A DNA stretch of 34,948 nt from Candidatus Binataceae bacterium (GTDB lineage: Bacteria; Desulfobacterota; Binatia; Binatales; Binataceae), in contig DASXMJ010000155.1 of the NCBI GenBank assembly GCA_036495685.1, positions 1 through 34,948 of the forward strand, in the 5' to 3' direction. Position numbers and translations under genes: made by a program. The notes beneath the pieces were generated by a model. The model was given only the letters and a program-made list of their open reading frames with translations. It searched no databases and had not been told where the DNA came from. Positions 1 to 8,769 of the stretch are shown one piece after another (the first letter of the stretch is position 1; each line of letters opens with the position of its first letter).

Positions 1-1
1 C

Positions 2-649
2 CTGTCGGGCCGGGGAGAACATTTCTCCTCCGGGCATGACCTTGGCAGCCCCGACGAAAAAGCAGACGCGCAGCGACGCCCCTACGGAAAAGGTTTGCGG
101 GCGATTTATGAGCGGTCGCGACGGCTATTTCTGGACAACACGCTCCGTTGGCGGGACCTCGACAAACCTACGATCGCACAGGTGCATGGCTACTGCATTT
201 TTGGCGGATGGATGTTCGCGGCTGCTATGGATTTGATCGTAGCCGCGGAAGACGCGATGTTCCTGCCCTCGCTACTGCAGTATTTCTCGATTCCCTGGGA
301 CGTGCCCATTCGCAAAGCTAAGGAAGTCCTGTTCCAGAGCCGCTTTGTGCGGGCTGAAGAGGCAGCCCGACTGGGATTCGTAAACGTGGTGGTGCCTCGT
401 GAAAAGTTGGAAGAGGAAACGCTGGCGCTCGCGATGCGGATCGCTGAGAGCGATCGCATGACACTCAAGATGCTCAAATTTGCGCTCAACAATGCTCAAG
501 ATGCCATGGGCTTTCGAACCGCGGTTCGCAATGCGCACTCACACCACATGCTTGTGGGGGTGGGACCGTATCTGCGCGAAGCGGATCAAAGCAAGTTACC
601 AAAACGAATGCCGGGAGTTGGGCAGGCGCTGAATAAGCTCGGAAAGTAA
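2..649 (+). CDS. Crotonase-fold protein (enoyl-CoA hydratase/isomerase family), 5'-truncated by window edge
   Basis: The reading frame is open from base 2, so the gene begins before the window and only the last ~215 codons are seen. Crotonase landmarks are present: an oxyanion-hole stretch HFSSGHDL near bases 20-40, then VHGYCIFGG at about 179-205 (second oxyanion hole) and the D-L-I-V strand after it. The C-terminal helical region is complete and ends LNKLGK. In true enoyl-CoA hydratases the two catalytic Glu residues lie in GGGCE and QPE. Here the aligned residues are Met (in GGWMFAA) and Leu (in LPSLL), so hydration by the classical mechanism is doubtful; a hydrolase, isomerase or decarboxylase of the superfamily is possible. 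An internal TTG at 95 is in frame but is not the true start, because family homology extends upstream of it. Substrate unknown. Confidence 0.85.
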   Translation: MSGRGEHFSSGHDLGSPDEKADAQRRPYGKGLRAIYERSRRLFLDNTLRWRDLDKPTIAQVHGYCIFGGWMFAAAMDLIVAAEDAMFLPSLLQYFSIPWDVPIRKAKEVLFQSRFVRAEEAARLGFVNVVVPREKLEEETLALAMRIAESDRMTLKMLKFALNNAQDAMGFRTAVRNAHSHHMLVGVGPYLREADQSKLPKRMPGVGQALNKLGK

Positions 650-1011
650 CTCGTCTCTGTTTAAGCTAGCCAGCCGCGGCCCCATCTGTTTGCGCCCTTG
701 GGTCGGAGGGAAGCGAAAATTCTTAAGCGCGGCAATCGAGCTTGGCCCGAGAGAATCCGGCTCGTTGGCGGAGACTGCGGGGCCGCTCTCGACACGTAAC
801 TTAAGTTTCATTGTGAGGAAGCGGTTAAATTGACCGACATTCCCGATGATCGGGTCGGCAAAATCCGTCGCCGAGGGGGCGGTGTACCCTAGGCTTGCAG
901 AGACCCACCATTTGGGTGATTTAATTAAGGACGAGGGTGGAGGAGGTGGCAGATCGCGCCGAAGGGGTTGCAGGAGATGTCACCGCGAGAGTGGTCTGGG
1001 GAGGCGAGGGG
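650..1011. other. Intergenic region with one bulged inverted repeat
   Basis: No coding sequence is supported here. Bases 834-858 can fold as CCGA / TCGG outside CCCGA / TCGGG with a 3-nt loop (TGA) and a 4-nt bulge. There is no T-run, so it is not a clear terminator. An A+T-rich patch (ttaattaa) at about 920 could belong to the promoter of the following gene. Confidence 0.35.
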
Positions 1012-1602
1012 ATGAGTGAAAGATCGAGCAACCAAGAGGAAAAGCACATAAACCGCCGCCGTTTTCTGACCATGGGCTTGCTAAGCGCCGCACCGATTGT
1101 GGTCCCGGGCGCGGCGTGGGCGCGGATGCGGGTTAAGACTTCCAGCTCCAGCACGAGAGAACTGGCGCGCACCCTTAGCTTTTACAATTTGCACACCGGC
1201 GAACGCCTCACGACGGTCTATTGGGAAAAGGGTGAGTACCTCCCGGCCGCGCTCGACGAAGTCAACTACATTCTTCGCGACTTTCGGCAAAACGAAGTCA
1301 AGCCAATTGACCCCACTTTGCTCGATCTGCTGGTCACGCTTCGCGACCGACTGCAGTCCCAGGCGAACTACGAAGTCATTTCCGGGTACCGTTCACCGCT
1401 CACCAACGCAATGCTTCATTCTCAAAGCGAGGGAGTTGCCGCGCACAGCCTGCACATGGATGGCCGCGCGATCGACATTCGCCTGCCCGGCCGGCCGCTC
1501 GGCCTGGTCCGGTTCGCAGCGCTCTCGTTGCGGCGCGGCGGCGTAGGTTATTATCCGGGTCGCTTTGTGCACGTAGACACGGGCCGCGTGCGCTGGTGGT
1601 AG
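1012..1602 (+). CDS. YcbK/DUF882-family (peptidase M15-like) Tat-exported protein
   Basis: A 196-residue protein. The start ATG at 1012 was chosen because a GGAGG lies about 7 bases upstream and because it places a twin-arginine motif (RRRFL, residues 15-19) and hydrophobic stretch at the N-terminus; an in-frame upstream ATG at 937 would bury this signal. The mature domain has the metal-site pattern of the M15/YcbK fold: H148-x6-D155 within HMDGRAIDIRL, and H187-x-D189 in VHVDTG. These resemble the zinc ligands of D,D-carboxypeptidase-like murein enzymes. The expected role is cell-wall peptide metabolism outside the cytoplasmic membrane. The family is generally annotated DUF882 and few members have been assayed. 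The gene stands alone between opposite-strand neighbours. Confidence 0.85.
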   Translation: MSERSSNQEEKHINRRRFLTMGLLSAAPIVVPGAAWARMRVKTSSSSTRELARTLSFYNLHTGERLTTVYWEKGEYLPAALDEVNYILRDFRQNEVKPIDPTLLDLLVTLRDRLQSQANYEVISGYRSPLTNAMLHSQSEGVAAHSLHMDGRAIDIRLPGRPLGLVRFAALSLRRGGVGYYPGRFVHVDTGRVRWW

Positions 1603-1682
1603 ACTATTGTTTGTCCAGGCGATGTTAGGTTAAGCGCGCCCGCGAGGGCCGCAATCAGGCATCCTCTGACAGATAGTGGGCA

Positions 1683-2435
1683 CTAATACTTGGTGGCAAC
1701 CGCCACCAGACGCTCCGCCCTATGGTCGTAGGGGGTTGCGGCCAGGCTGCCGTAAGTCGCAACTTCGCTGAAACCAGCTTCCTTAAGTAACGTGCCAAGT
1801 TCGACGCCCGAGTACGGCCGCACCACCAGAGTGGATTCGCGCAGTTCCGTTCCTCGCAGTTGGATCCAGTGTGATTCGAGTTTTGACCATCCGTCGAGCA
1901 CTCGCCGTTCCTCGATCACAATGGTGCCATCCGCGCGTCGGTTCCAATCGCGCTCGCGGAATTTGGCCGCAACTACTTCCTTGCCGTTCATGTCTAAGGT
2001 GAGCTTCGCGCCGGACTGCAGAGATTCGTAGACGTTGCGTGCTACGCGCAAATCATCGGTGGCATCCTCGAAGTAGCCGAACGATGTGAACATGCTGAGC
2101 GCTCCATCAAAGGCTTCGCGCCGCACAAAAGCGCGCATGTCGCAGTGAACGAACTCGATGCTCAGGTTTTCCCGCGTGGCGCCATCACGCGCCTGTTCGA
2201 GATAGTGAGCGGTACGATCAACCCCAGTGACCCTGAAGCCGCGGCGAGCAAATTCAAGGGAATGGCGCCCAATGCCGCAGCAGAGATCCAGCACGCGGGC
2301 GCCCGAGCCAAGCTTCAGCAAGGCTACCAGCTGATCAACTTCGGCACGCGTCTGCTCAAGACGTGCGGGGTTGAACATGTGGTCACGAAAGGTTTCCCAG
2401 AAGGTATCGTCCTCGTACCACTCGGCCATAGGCAT
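1683..2435 (-). CDS. Class I SAM-dependent methyltransferase
   Basis: A 250-residue Rossmann methyltransferase. Motif I is RVLDLCCGIGRHS (residues ~47-59), followed by a V-T-G-V-D-R strand giving the acidic residue for the SAM ribose, and FVHCDMRAF as the next motif. The double-Cys LDLCCGIGRHS form is typical of small cytosolic methyltransferases of unknown substrate. The N-terminus carries two possible ATGs (2435 and 2429) behind a GAGGCGG; either could be used. It is transcribed with the esterase gene upstream (minus strand) but is separated from it by 183 bases, so co-transcription is uncertain. The acceptor cannot be inferred from sequence. Confidence 0.85.
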   Translation of the reverse strand: MPMAEWYEDDTFWETFRDHMFNPARLEQTRAEVDQLVALLKLGSGARVLDLCCGIGRHSLEFARRGFRVTGVDRTAHYLEQARDGATRENLSIEFVHCDMRAFVRREAFDGALSMFTSFGYFEDATDDLRVARNVYESLQSGAKLTLDMNGKEVVAAKFRERDWNRRADGTIVIEERRVLDGWSKLESHWIQLRGTELRESTLVVRPYSGVELGTLLKEAGFSEVATYGSLAATPYDHRAERLVAVATKY

Positions 2436-2618
2436 TAACCGCCTCGCTTTGACACGGTAGCCCAGAATTCTGTTCCCGGGGGCCGAATGCGACGGTTGCA
2501 GAAAACGAAGAAATCAAGGCGTGGGTCTCCCCGGCAGCTTTTTCTAAACCAGCTGGCAACAAGACCCATGCTTGGGTTCGTCGGCATCCCCATTACGGGG
2601 TCCGGAACTGGTGCTTCG

Positions 2619-3503
2619 CTACATAACCTTACGCAAGAAATCGAAGATGAGTTTTTGCGCTTCGCCGCATGCCGACAGATTCGACATCTGTATAAAGCCG
2701 TGCGGCATCTCGTCGAAGATGTGCAGCTCATGACGAATGTCCGCGCGCTTAAGCGCCTCGCCGATCGCGTGCGACTCCGGCAACAACGCATCGGCAGTCC
2801 CGCACACGACGAACGATGGGGGCAGGACGCCGGGCTTGATTGCTCCCAGTGGGCTGACCCGCGGGTCCTTCAACAACGAAGGAAAGTTGGCATTTCCCAC
2901 GTATGCTTTTGCCATTCCATCCATCGTGCCCTTGGCTCGTTCGAGAGTTGCCGGGAAATCGTACACACCGTAAATCAAAATCGCGGCCTTGGGTCTGGGT
3001 CCCGAATAGTTTTCGGCGGCCAGCGCGGTCAGCGAAGCTGCGGTGAGGTTGCCGCCAGCCGAATCTCCACCCACCGCGATCCTGTTGCTATCTCCCTTCC
3101 ATTGCCCGGCGTGGTCGGCGGTCCACTTGATCGCGGACACGCAGTCTTCCAAGCCAGCCGGGAACGGATGCTCCGGTGCCAGCCGATAGTCCACATTGAT
3201 CGTCAGGAAACCGGCCTCGGCGAACTGCATGCCAAGTTTGCGATGGGTCTTGGGGTTGCCAGCGACCCACCCGCCACCGTGCAGATAGACCACAACCGGA
3301 AATGGTCCGCTGCCCTTGGGGACGGCGATATCGGCGCGTAGATTTGGACGCAACTCGACACCCTCGTGCAGGGCGCCGATCTCCGGCAGGTCCTGGTTCA
3401 TCATCGGAGAGAAGGTGTCCATCGTGCTGCGTAATCCCGGAATGTCGGTGGGAATCGGCGCCGAAGCAAGGGCCTTCAGAAATTCGCGTTCTTTTTCCGT
3501 CAT
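2619..3503 (-). CDS. Alpha/beta hydrolase, hormone-sensitive lipase (family IV) esterase
   Basis: A 294-residue cytosolic esterase with all landmarks of the HSL family: HGGG oxyanion motif (residues 75-78), nucleophile Ser148 in GGDSAGGN, acid Asp238 in CGTADALLP and catalytic His268 in MPHGF. The NVDYRLAPEHPFP stretch is also diagnostic. It should hydrolyse short- to medium-chain acyl esters or similar xenobiotic esters. The start is supported by GGGAGGA about 6 bases before the ATG. Length is normal for the family. The natural substrate is unknown. Confidence 0.9.
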   Translation of the reverse strand: MTEKEREFLKALASAPIPTDIPGLRSTMDTFSPMMNQDLPEIGALHEGVELRPNLRADIAVPKGSGPFPVVVYLHGGGWVAGNPKTHRKLGMQFAEAGFLTINVDYRLAPEHPFPAGLEDCVSAIKWTADHAGQWKGDSNRIAVGGDSAGGNLTAASLTALAAENYSGPRPKAAILIYGVYDFPATLERAKGTMDGMAKAYVGNANFPSLLKDPRVSPLGAIKPGVLPPSFVVCGTADALLPESHAIGEALKRADIRHELHIFDEMPHGFIQMSNLSACGEAQKLIFDFLRKVM

Positions 3504-3699
3504 GGTCGTCCTCCCGAGGGTCTAAATGGGTAAGTAAGCTCTACTCGCAAAGCCCGGTCTCCGGCAACCGAATGGAAAGCTTGGTCCCGGAAACACCGCG
3601 CCCGCGTCGGCGGTGCGGCGACGGTCATTTCTGTAGATCGTGAAAAGGACGCGACGAGTTTTATCTCGGCGCCCTTGCTGTCACGCAAACAGAGGAGAC

Positions 3700-4032
3700 C
3701 TATTGCTGGGCGCCCTGACCCACCGCGGCTTTCACCAGGGTCTGCAATTCACCGCTCTCGTAAAGTTCGCGGATGATGTCGCATCCGCCGATGAACTTAC
3801 CATCTATGTACACCTGCGGAATTGTCGGCCAGTTGCTGTAATGCTTGATTTCCTCGCGCAGTTCGGGGTCGGCGAGAACGTCGGTGGTCCCAAATGGCAC
3901 ACCCAGTTCCTCGAGAATCTGCACCGTCGCCGCCGAGAATCCGCACTGTGGAAAACTTGCGGTACCTTTCATGAAGACTTGAATCTTGTTACCGCGGATC
4001 GCTGACTGGATTCGTTCAATTGCCTCGGACAT
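3700..4032 (-). CDS. grxD: Grx4-family monothiol glutaredoxin (CGFS type)
   Basis: A 110-residue protein with the single-Cys active site C30-G-F-S, a preceding FMKGT strand and the downstream WPTIPQVYIDGKFIGGCD segment that forms the glutathione and [2Fe-2S] binding surface. CGFS glutaredoxins bind a GSH-ligated [2Fe-2S] cluster and deliver it to acceptors, often as a heterodimer with BolA; bolA is immediately upstream, 5 bases away. A strong Shine-Dalgarno (GGAGG and AAGGA) lies inside that short gap, suggesting it can be translated at a high level independently. It is the last gene of the minus-strand run from 7371. Confidence 0.95.
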   Translation of the reverse strand: MSEAIERIQSAIRGNKIQVFMKGTASFPQCGFSAATVQILEELGVPFGTTDVLADPELREEIKHYSNWPTIPQVYIDGKFIGGCDIIRELYESGELQTLVKAAVGQGAQQ

Positions 4033-4037
4033 GGTCC

Positions 4038-4283
4038 TTACCTCCGATTTTCGTACTGCGCGGGCGTGAGGGTCCTCAGGGAAAGTGCGTGCACTCTCAC
4101 TCGCATCGCATCGCCAAGTGCTTTGTACACCGTTTGATGCCGCTCGACGAGGCCCTTGCCCTCGAACACCGTACTCACGATCAGTGCCTCGAAATGGTCT
4201 CCGCCGCCGGTGGTGTCTCTGACCTCGACATGAGCATCCGGGATTCCCTGCCGGATCAGAGTTTCAACTTCCTTCGCATCCAT
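4038..4283 (-). CDS. bolA: BolA/IbaG-family protein
   Basis: An 81-residue BolA-fold protein. It shows the GDHFEALIVSTVFEGK strand-helix, the conserved RHQTVYKAL turn-helix and the VHALSLRTLTP C-terminal strand typical of BolA/IbaG proteins. The His in VHALS is the usual cluster ligand in Grx-BolA complexes. Its 5-base spacing from the CGFS glutaredoxin gene fits the well-known functional pair in Fe-S trafficking. The apparent SD (CCGGAG) nearly abuts the ATG, so initiation may be weak or coupled to upstream translation. BolA versus IbaG subgroup is not settled here. Confidence 0.92.
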   Translation of the reverse strand: MDAKEVETLIRQGIPDAHVEVRDTTGGGDHFEALIVSTVFEGKGLVERHQTVYKALGDAMRVRVHALSLRTLTPAQYENRR

Positions 4284-4357
4284 CTCCGGTTATTTAACCG
4301 ACTACCGTGGCGCGATTCCACACCTGTGAAACGGCTTCCGCATATTTTCCGCGGTTC

Positions 4358-4936
4358 TCAGATACTTACGGAATTGCCGTCTTCGCTGTCTTTGGAACCT
4401 TTCGGGGCGGCACCCTTCATCAGATCCCTGGCGGTTTCGCTAAGCTCGCCGGGCCTTCCGGCTCCCATCACTTTTTGCACCAGGCGGCCGTCGCGACTGA
4501 TGAACAGAGTTGTAGGAATCGCCTCGACCCCCAGGGAATCGACCACCGGTGCACTCGCGACCAGCACCGGATAGTTGATCTTGAACTTGCGCACGAAAGG
4601 ACCGATATCGCGAATACCATCGCCCTGTATGGTGTCACACGCGACCCCGATGATCTCGAGGCCCTTGGATTTGTGGTAGCGCGAATAGAGGTCTTTCAAT
4701 TCCGGTATCTGCTTGCGGCACGGCGGACACCAGGTTGCCCAGAAATCGACGATCACCGGATGGCCGCGGAACTGGCTGAGCCGCATTGGGTTGCCATCCA
4801 AGTCCTGCAACTCGAAATCCGGCACCCTCGGCGCGCTAATGGGAATTACGCTTTGTGCAAACCCCGGCATGGAAACCGCCGAGCCAACGATCGCGACCGC
4901 CACCACCAGCAAACTTAGCCCGATCTTGGCCGGCAT
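4358..4936 (-). CDS. TlpA/ResA-like periplasmic thioredoxin
   Basis: The 192-residue reading starts at the ATG at 4936, giving an N-terminal hydrophobic segment (residues ~5-22) ending in SMPGFAQS, a plausible Sec signal peptide or uncleaved anchor. A longer in-frame ORF would run into the thiolase gene and is unlikely. The AhpC/TSA-like fold follows, with DFELQDLDGNP and the redox motif W-C70-P-P-C73, and the cis-Pro region AIPTTLFI. Such proteins reduce disulfides on c-type cytochrome apoproteins or other envelope proteins. It lies 40 bases after the thiolase and 74 before bolA on the same strand. The association with redox/Fe-S partners is consistent, but a dedicated client cannot be named. 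Confidence 0.9.
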   Translation of the reverse strand: MPAKIGLSLLVVAVAIVGSAVSMPGFAQSVIPISAPRVPDFELQDLDGNPMRLSQFRGHPVIVDFWATWCPPCRKQIPELKDLYSRYHKSKGLEIIGVACDTIQGDGIRDIGPFVRKFKINYPVLVASAPVVDSLGVEAIPTTLFISRDGRLVQKVMGAGRPGELSETARDLMKGAAPKGSKDSEDGNSVSI

Positions 4937-4976
4937 CCGGGAAGTGGCTCGGGTGGTAAAGAAGTGGGCCGCCACC

Positions 4977-6131
4977 TTACACCTGCTCGACGACCGTGGC
5001 GATTCCCTGACCGATGCCGATGCACATCGTCGCCACCCCCAACGCGACACGACGACGGTGCATCTCGTGGATCAGGGTCACCACCAGCCGCGCGCCCGAG
5101 CATCCGAGGGGATGCCCCAAGGCTACGGCGCCGCCGTTCACATTGAGCTTCTCTTCGTCGATCTTGAGGTCGGTGTTACACGCGAGAACCTGTGCGGCAA
5201 ACGCCTCGTTAATTTCGAATAAGCCGATATCCTTGATCCCGAGGCGGGCGCGGCCGAGCGCCTTACGGGTTGCGGGAACGGGACCCCATCCCATGATCTC
5301 GGGGCGCACGCCGACAACGGCGGTGGCGCGAATTTTGGCGAACGGTCTGAGCCCGAGATCGCGTGCACGCTCCGCACTCATCAGCAGCACGGCGGCGGCG
5401 CCATCGCTGATTTGTGAGGAATTGCCCGCCGTAACCTGTCCGTCGGACTTGAACGAGGGTTGCAGTGCGGCGAGCTTCTCGAGGCTGGTCTCCGCGCGGG
5501 GGCCCTGGTCGACGTCGACTGTGGGGCCGTCGGCCAACTTGATAGGGACGATCTCCTCTTTGAACCGATCGCGAGCGGCGACAGCGCGCTGATTGGAGCG
5601 CAGCGCAAAGGTATCCGACTGCTGGCGGGTTATCTTATACATGTCCGCAAGCCGCTCCGCGGTGAGACCCATAAAGAACATGTCGCGCGGAAACATCTCG
5701 AGCAGTTTGGGATTCGGCACGATCCCCGAACCCATCGGCACGTGGGTCATGTGTTCAACCCCGCCCGCGAGGGCGACCTCGCCGGCGCCGACCATGATCT
5801 CCTGGGCAGCGAAGTTGAGCGCCTGCAGACTCGAGCCGCATTGCCGGTCGATCGTGGTCCCAGCGACTTCAACCGGCAGCGCTGACAGCAACCCAATCAT
5901 CCGGGCGACGTTCAGACCCTGCTCGCCCGATTGATTCGCACATCCGAAGACTACGTCTTCGATCTCGGCCGGATTTACTTTGGGATTTTTCTCAAGCAGG
6001 CGGCGTATGCAATTCACCGCGAGATCATCGGCACGGATGTCTTTATAGTACCCCTTGTCCCTAGCAGCTCTGCCGATCGGCGTCCTTACGCCGTCGACCA
6101 CGACAACTTCGCGCACGAGGGATTCCTCCAT
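4977..6131 (-). CDS. Thiolase (acetyl-CoA acyltransferase, FadA-like)
   Basis: A 384-residue degradative-type thiolase. The acyl-accepting Cys98 lies in TTIDRQCGSS; the others are in NEAFA, GHPLGCSGA (His340) and CIGIGQG (Cys370). The start ATG at 6131 gives the standard N-terminus (REVVVVDGVRTPIGRA); the longer ORF to 6221 adds a non-homologous tail overlapping the upstream gene. Thiolytic cleavage of 3-oxoacyl-CoA (beta-oxidation, or 3-oxoadipyl-CoA at the end of aromatic degradation) is expected. It follows the CaiB/BaiF gene by 43 bases. Whether it serves the 3-oxoadipate made by the neighbouring aromatic operon is an inference only; family resemblance alone does not separate FadA from PcaF. 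Confidence 0.93.
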   Translation of the reverse strand: MEESLVREVVVVDGVRTPIGRAARDKGYYKDIRADDLAVNCIRRLLEKNPKVNPAEIEDVVFGCANQSGEQGLNVARMIGLLSALPVEVAGTTIDRQCGSSLQALNFAAQEIMVGAGEVALAGGVEHMTHVPMGSGIVPNPKLLEMFPRDMFFMGLTAERLADMYKITRQQSDTFALRSNQRAVAARDRFKEEIVPIKLADGPTVDVDQGPRAETSLEKLAALQPSFKSDGQVTAGNSSQISDGAAAVLLMSAERARDLGLRPFAKIRATAVVGVRPEIMGWGPVPATRKALGRARLGIKDIGLFEINEAFAAQVLACNTDLKIDEEKLNVNGGAVALGHPLGCSGARLVVTLIHEMHRRRVALGVATMCIGIGQGIATVVEQV

Positions 6132-6174
6132 TGCCGGATTTTGCCGCCGCCCCGTGAGGCGCCGGCGGAGACGT

Positions 6175-7371
6175 CTATATGATACTCCGCTTGCGCAACT
6201 CGGAAAGGTGCCAAGAATCATAGCCTAGCACACGCTCCAAGACGGCGTCGGTGTGTTCGCCGAGCGAAGGCGCACGGGTAGCAGGAATCGCCTTGGAGCC
6301 GGTGTTCTTGAAGGGAGAGCCGGGCACGATCAGATCCGGATACCCGGGATGGTCTGCCCGCAGAATCATGGCACGCTCCTGCAGATGCGGGTTACGGGTC
6401 ACTTCCTCGACGTTCGCGATCGGAGCGCATGGCACTGCGGCATCGCCCAGCAACCGAAGCCAGTGATCGCGCGTCTTGGTCATGAACCGGCGTGCGAGAA
6501 TTGCCTCGAGTTCCACATGATGCGAGGTGCGCTCCGCATTGCGGATGAAACGTGCGTCCTCCTTCAACTCAGGCATCTCGATCGCGTCGCACAATCGCTG
6601 CCAGATGGCTTCGTTGCCCGCACCCGCTACAAAGAAACCATCGGCTGCGCGGAATTGCTGAAAGGGCGTGATGGACGGATGGCGAGTGCCGAGCGGTCCG
6701 GGCACACGGCCCGAGACCGAGTAGCGCGCGAGCGCGTCTTCCAGCATCGCGACCTGACAGTCGAGCATCGCAACGTCGATATGCGTGCCCTTGCCATCGC
6801 GGTCGCGAATCCGCAGGGCGGCCAGGATAGCCGAAAGTCCATAGAGCGCAGCCGAGAGATCCCCGATTGAAACGCCGCAGCGGGTAGGTTCGCCGTCGGG
6901 CGGTCCCGTGATGCTCATGGTGCCGCCCAGCGCCTGCGCGACGATATCGTAGGCGGGCGCTGCGGCCATTGGTCCGGTTTGTCCAAAACCGGAAATTGAG
7001 CAAAGAATTACGCGGGGGTTGGCGGCCACCAGCGCCGGGTAACCGATGCCGAAGCGCTGCATGGTGCCGGGCGAGAAATTCTCGACTACTACATCAGATT
7101 TTGCCGTCAGCGACAGAAATATCTCTACCCCTTCTTGCCGGCGCAGGTCGAGGGTGACGCTCTGTTTGCCGCGATTGACGCTGTAGTAGTAGCCCGAGTC
7201 TCCGTTGGGAAGCATCGGTGCGAAGCTGCGCGAATCGTCCCCGCGTCCGGGTAATTCGATCTTGATGACCTCGGCGCCGAGGTCTGCGAGGTTCATCGTG
7301 CAGAAAGGACCGGCTAGCACCCGAGTGAGGTCCAGCACGCGAATCCCGGCCAAGGGCTTGTCTTCGATCAT
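6175..7371 (-). CDS. CaiB/BaiF family (type III) CoA-transferase
   Basis: A 398-residue family III CoA-transferase. N-terminal PLAGIRVLDLTRVLAGPF and GAEVIKIE are the family signature, and Asp171 in GVSIGDLSAALYG corresponds to the catalytic aspartate that forms the acyl-aspartyl intermediate. Family members move CoA between carboxylic acids (formate/oxalate, carnitine, bile acid, succinate/aromatic acid). It is first gene of the minus-strand run that continues with thiolase, suggesting activation of an acid that is then beta-oxidised. The acid is unknown. Confidence 0.92.
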   Translation of the reverse strand: MIEDKPLAGIRVLDLTRVLAGPFCTMNLADLGAEVIKIELPGRGDDSRSFAPMLPNGDSGYYYSVNRGKQSVTLDLRRQEGVEIFLSLTAKSDVVVENFSPGTMQRFGIGYPALVAANPRVILCSISGFGQTGPMAAAPAYDIVAQALGGTMSITGPPDGEPTRCGVSIGDLSAALYGLSAILAALRIRDRDGKGTHIDVAMLDCQVAMLEDALARYSVSGRVPGPLGTRHPSITPFQQFRAADGFFVAGAGNEAIWQRLCDAIEMPELKEDARFIRNAERTSHHVELEAILARRFMTKTRDHWLRLLGDAAVPCAPIANVEEVTRNPHLQERAMILRADHPGYPDLIVPGSPFKNTGSKAIPATRAPSLGEHTDAVLERVLGYDSWHLSELRKRSII

Positions 7372-7602
7372 TGTCTAAGAGCCGTCTCCCCAAACTTCCG
7401 AAGTTCTGTTTTTCCAAACTCTAGATCCGTTTGGGACATCGGCCCTGAGGCAGATACCCCGAATCGACCAAGCCAATCGCGGCGCACGAGCGGTGCCACC
7501 AACTCGCTTTAACCGGCGGAATGCGGCGCGCCTGGGCTCATCGATTGTGCGAACGTTGGAGCTCGACACGATCTTCCTAAAATAACCGTTCGAGCAGCAG
7601 AG

Positions 7603-8769
7603 CTAGCGCCGCCGTTGGCGCGCGGCTTCGCTCGCGCGCATCGCCTCCGCCGGGGTTACGATGAGCCGAGGCTCCTCGCGCGCTCGTTGCTGTTCCTCGG
7701 CGACCACATTGCCAAGTTGCATTCGGATGAATCCGACAATGAACGGGACGCGCTTCAGATCGGCGACGTCGCGAATCTTGGCCGCCGCCGCAGCTGCCCA
7801 GCCGGCCTCCTCGCGCTTGCCGTTCTTCAGTAGGTAGTAGGCGATGTCCTCAAACCGCCTCCGGATGCGTGCGCCGCTTTCAGCGCTCAGCAGATCAGCG
7901 ATCGCGCTCTCGACGATCTGGACGACACGATCCTGCTGTTGCATCTGGTTGAGGACAATCGTGCTTTCGTTGGCGCGGTTGAGCTCTTCCACGTAAGGAG
8001 CAACCAACGCGCTCGCGAGCTTCCATTCAAGCAGCGCGGGTTCCTTCAGCAGATCGAGCGAGGGATCTTTCGACGCTTCCGCAGCAAGTTCTGAATAAAT
8101 CGGATGTTGGAGGTCGGTTGGCGGCGACGAGTTGATAAGTTCCGCCCGCAACGCCAGAAAGTTCCCCACCTTGCCGCGACGCGCCTCAGGCGTGTGCCGA
8201 TAGGCTTCGCACAGCAGGAAGTCTGCCAACCGCCAGTCGGCATCGACCAGGCGCATGCCGGACCGTCGCTCCAGCTCCTCCCGCTCCTGGCGCAGCTCGC
8301 GACGCGTGATGTTGCCCGCGATCGCGCCGACCAGGCCCTCGTCCTCAGCGGTAATTCCCCACAGTCTGACCACGCCTCCCTGGGCACGCGGCTTGGTTAT
8401 CCAGACTATCCGGGCGCCTTCGGCATCAATGGGGGACAACAGGGCGCTCAGGTGGGACGCATCTGCTGCCGCCGTTGGGCGCGGTGCCGATGCGCGGGTT
8501 TCCCTTGGAGGCTCGATGCCGCGTTGATGGAGTTTGAACAGAGAGCGACGAATCTCACGGCGCAGCGGCCCCGCCGCCGCCTCCTCCATCTCGGCGAGCA
8601 TTGCCGCGGCGCCGCCGTCAGCTATGTTGCCGAGGGCGCGCGCAATTGCGGTGGATGGAATATCGGAGTTCCTCCGCAATTCGCGCAGTTTCGCAAGCGC
8701 AGTCGGAGCCGGCGCCGCGGGATCAAATCCGGCGGCGGCCAAAGCGGCGGCATCGTCCGGGGCAGACAC
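7603..8769 (-). CDS. Hypothetical protein, Ala/Glu/Arg-rich, 388 residues
   Basis: I do not recognise a family. Translation must begin at GTG 8769 because an in-frame TAG lies four codons upstream and the first Met is about residue 55. The N-terminal ~90 residues are Ala-rich helices in a HEAT-like pattern (ALGNIADGGAAAMLAEMEEAAAG), followed by a Pro/Thr-rich linker (~92-105), a possible alpha/beta section (ARIVWITKPRAQGGVVRLWGI), and a long helical charged C-terminal half ending in an Arg-rich tail (EAARQRRR). No signal peptide or membrane segment is seen. It is monocistronic, 231 bases from the CoA-transferase start and divergent from the monooxygenase gene. Confidence 0.7.
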   Translation of the reverse strand: MSAPDDAAALAAAGFDPAAPAPTALAKLRELRRNSDIPSTAIARALGNIADGGAAAMLAEMEEAAAGPLRREIRRSLFKLHQRGIEPPRETRASAPRPTAAADASHLSALLSPIDAEGARIVWITKPRAQGGVVRLWGITAEDEGLVGAIAGNITRRELRQEREELERRSGMRLVDADWRLADFLLCEAYRHTPEARRGKVGNFLALRAELINSSPPTDLQHPIYSELAAEASKDPSLDLLKEPALLEWKLASALVAPYVEELNRANESTIVLNQMQQQDRVVQIVESAIADLLSAESGARIRRRFEDIAYYLLKNGKREEAGWAAAAAAKIRDVADLKRVPFIVGFIRMQLGNVVAEEQQRAREEPRLIVTPAEAMRASEAARQRRR

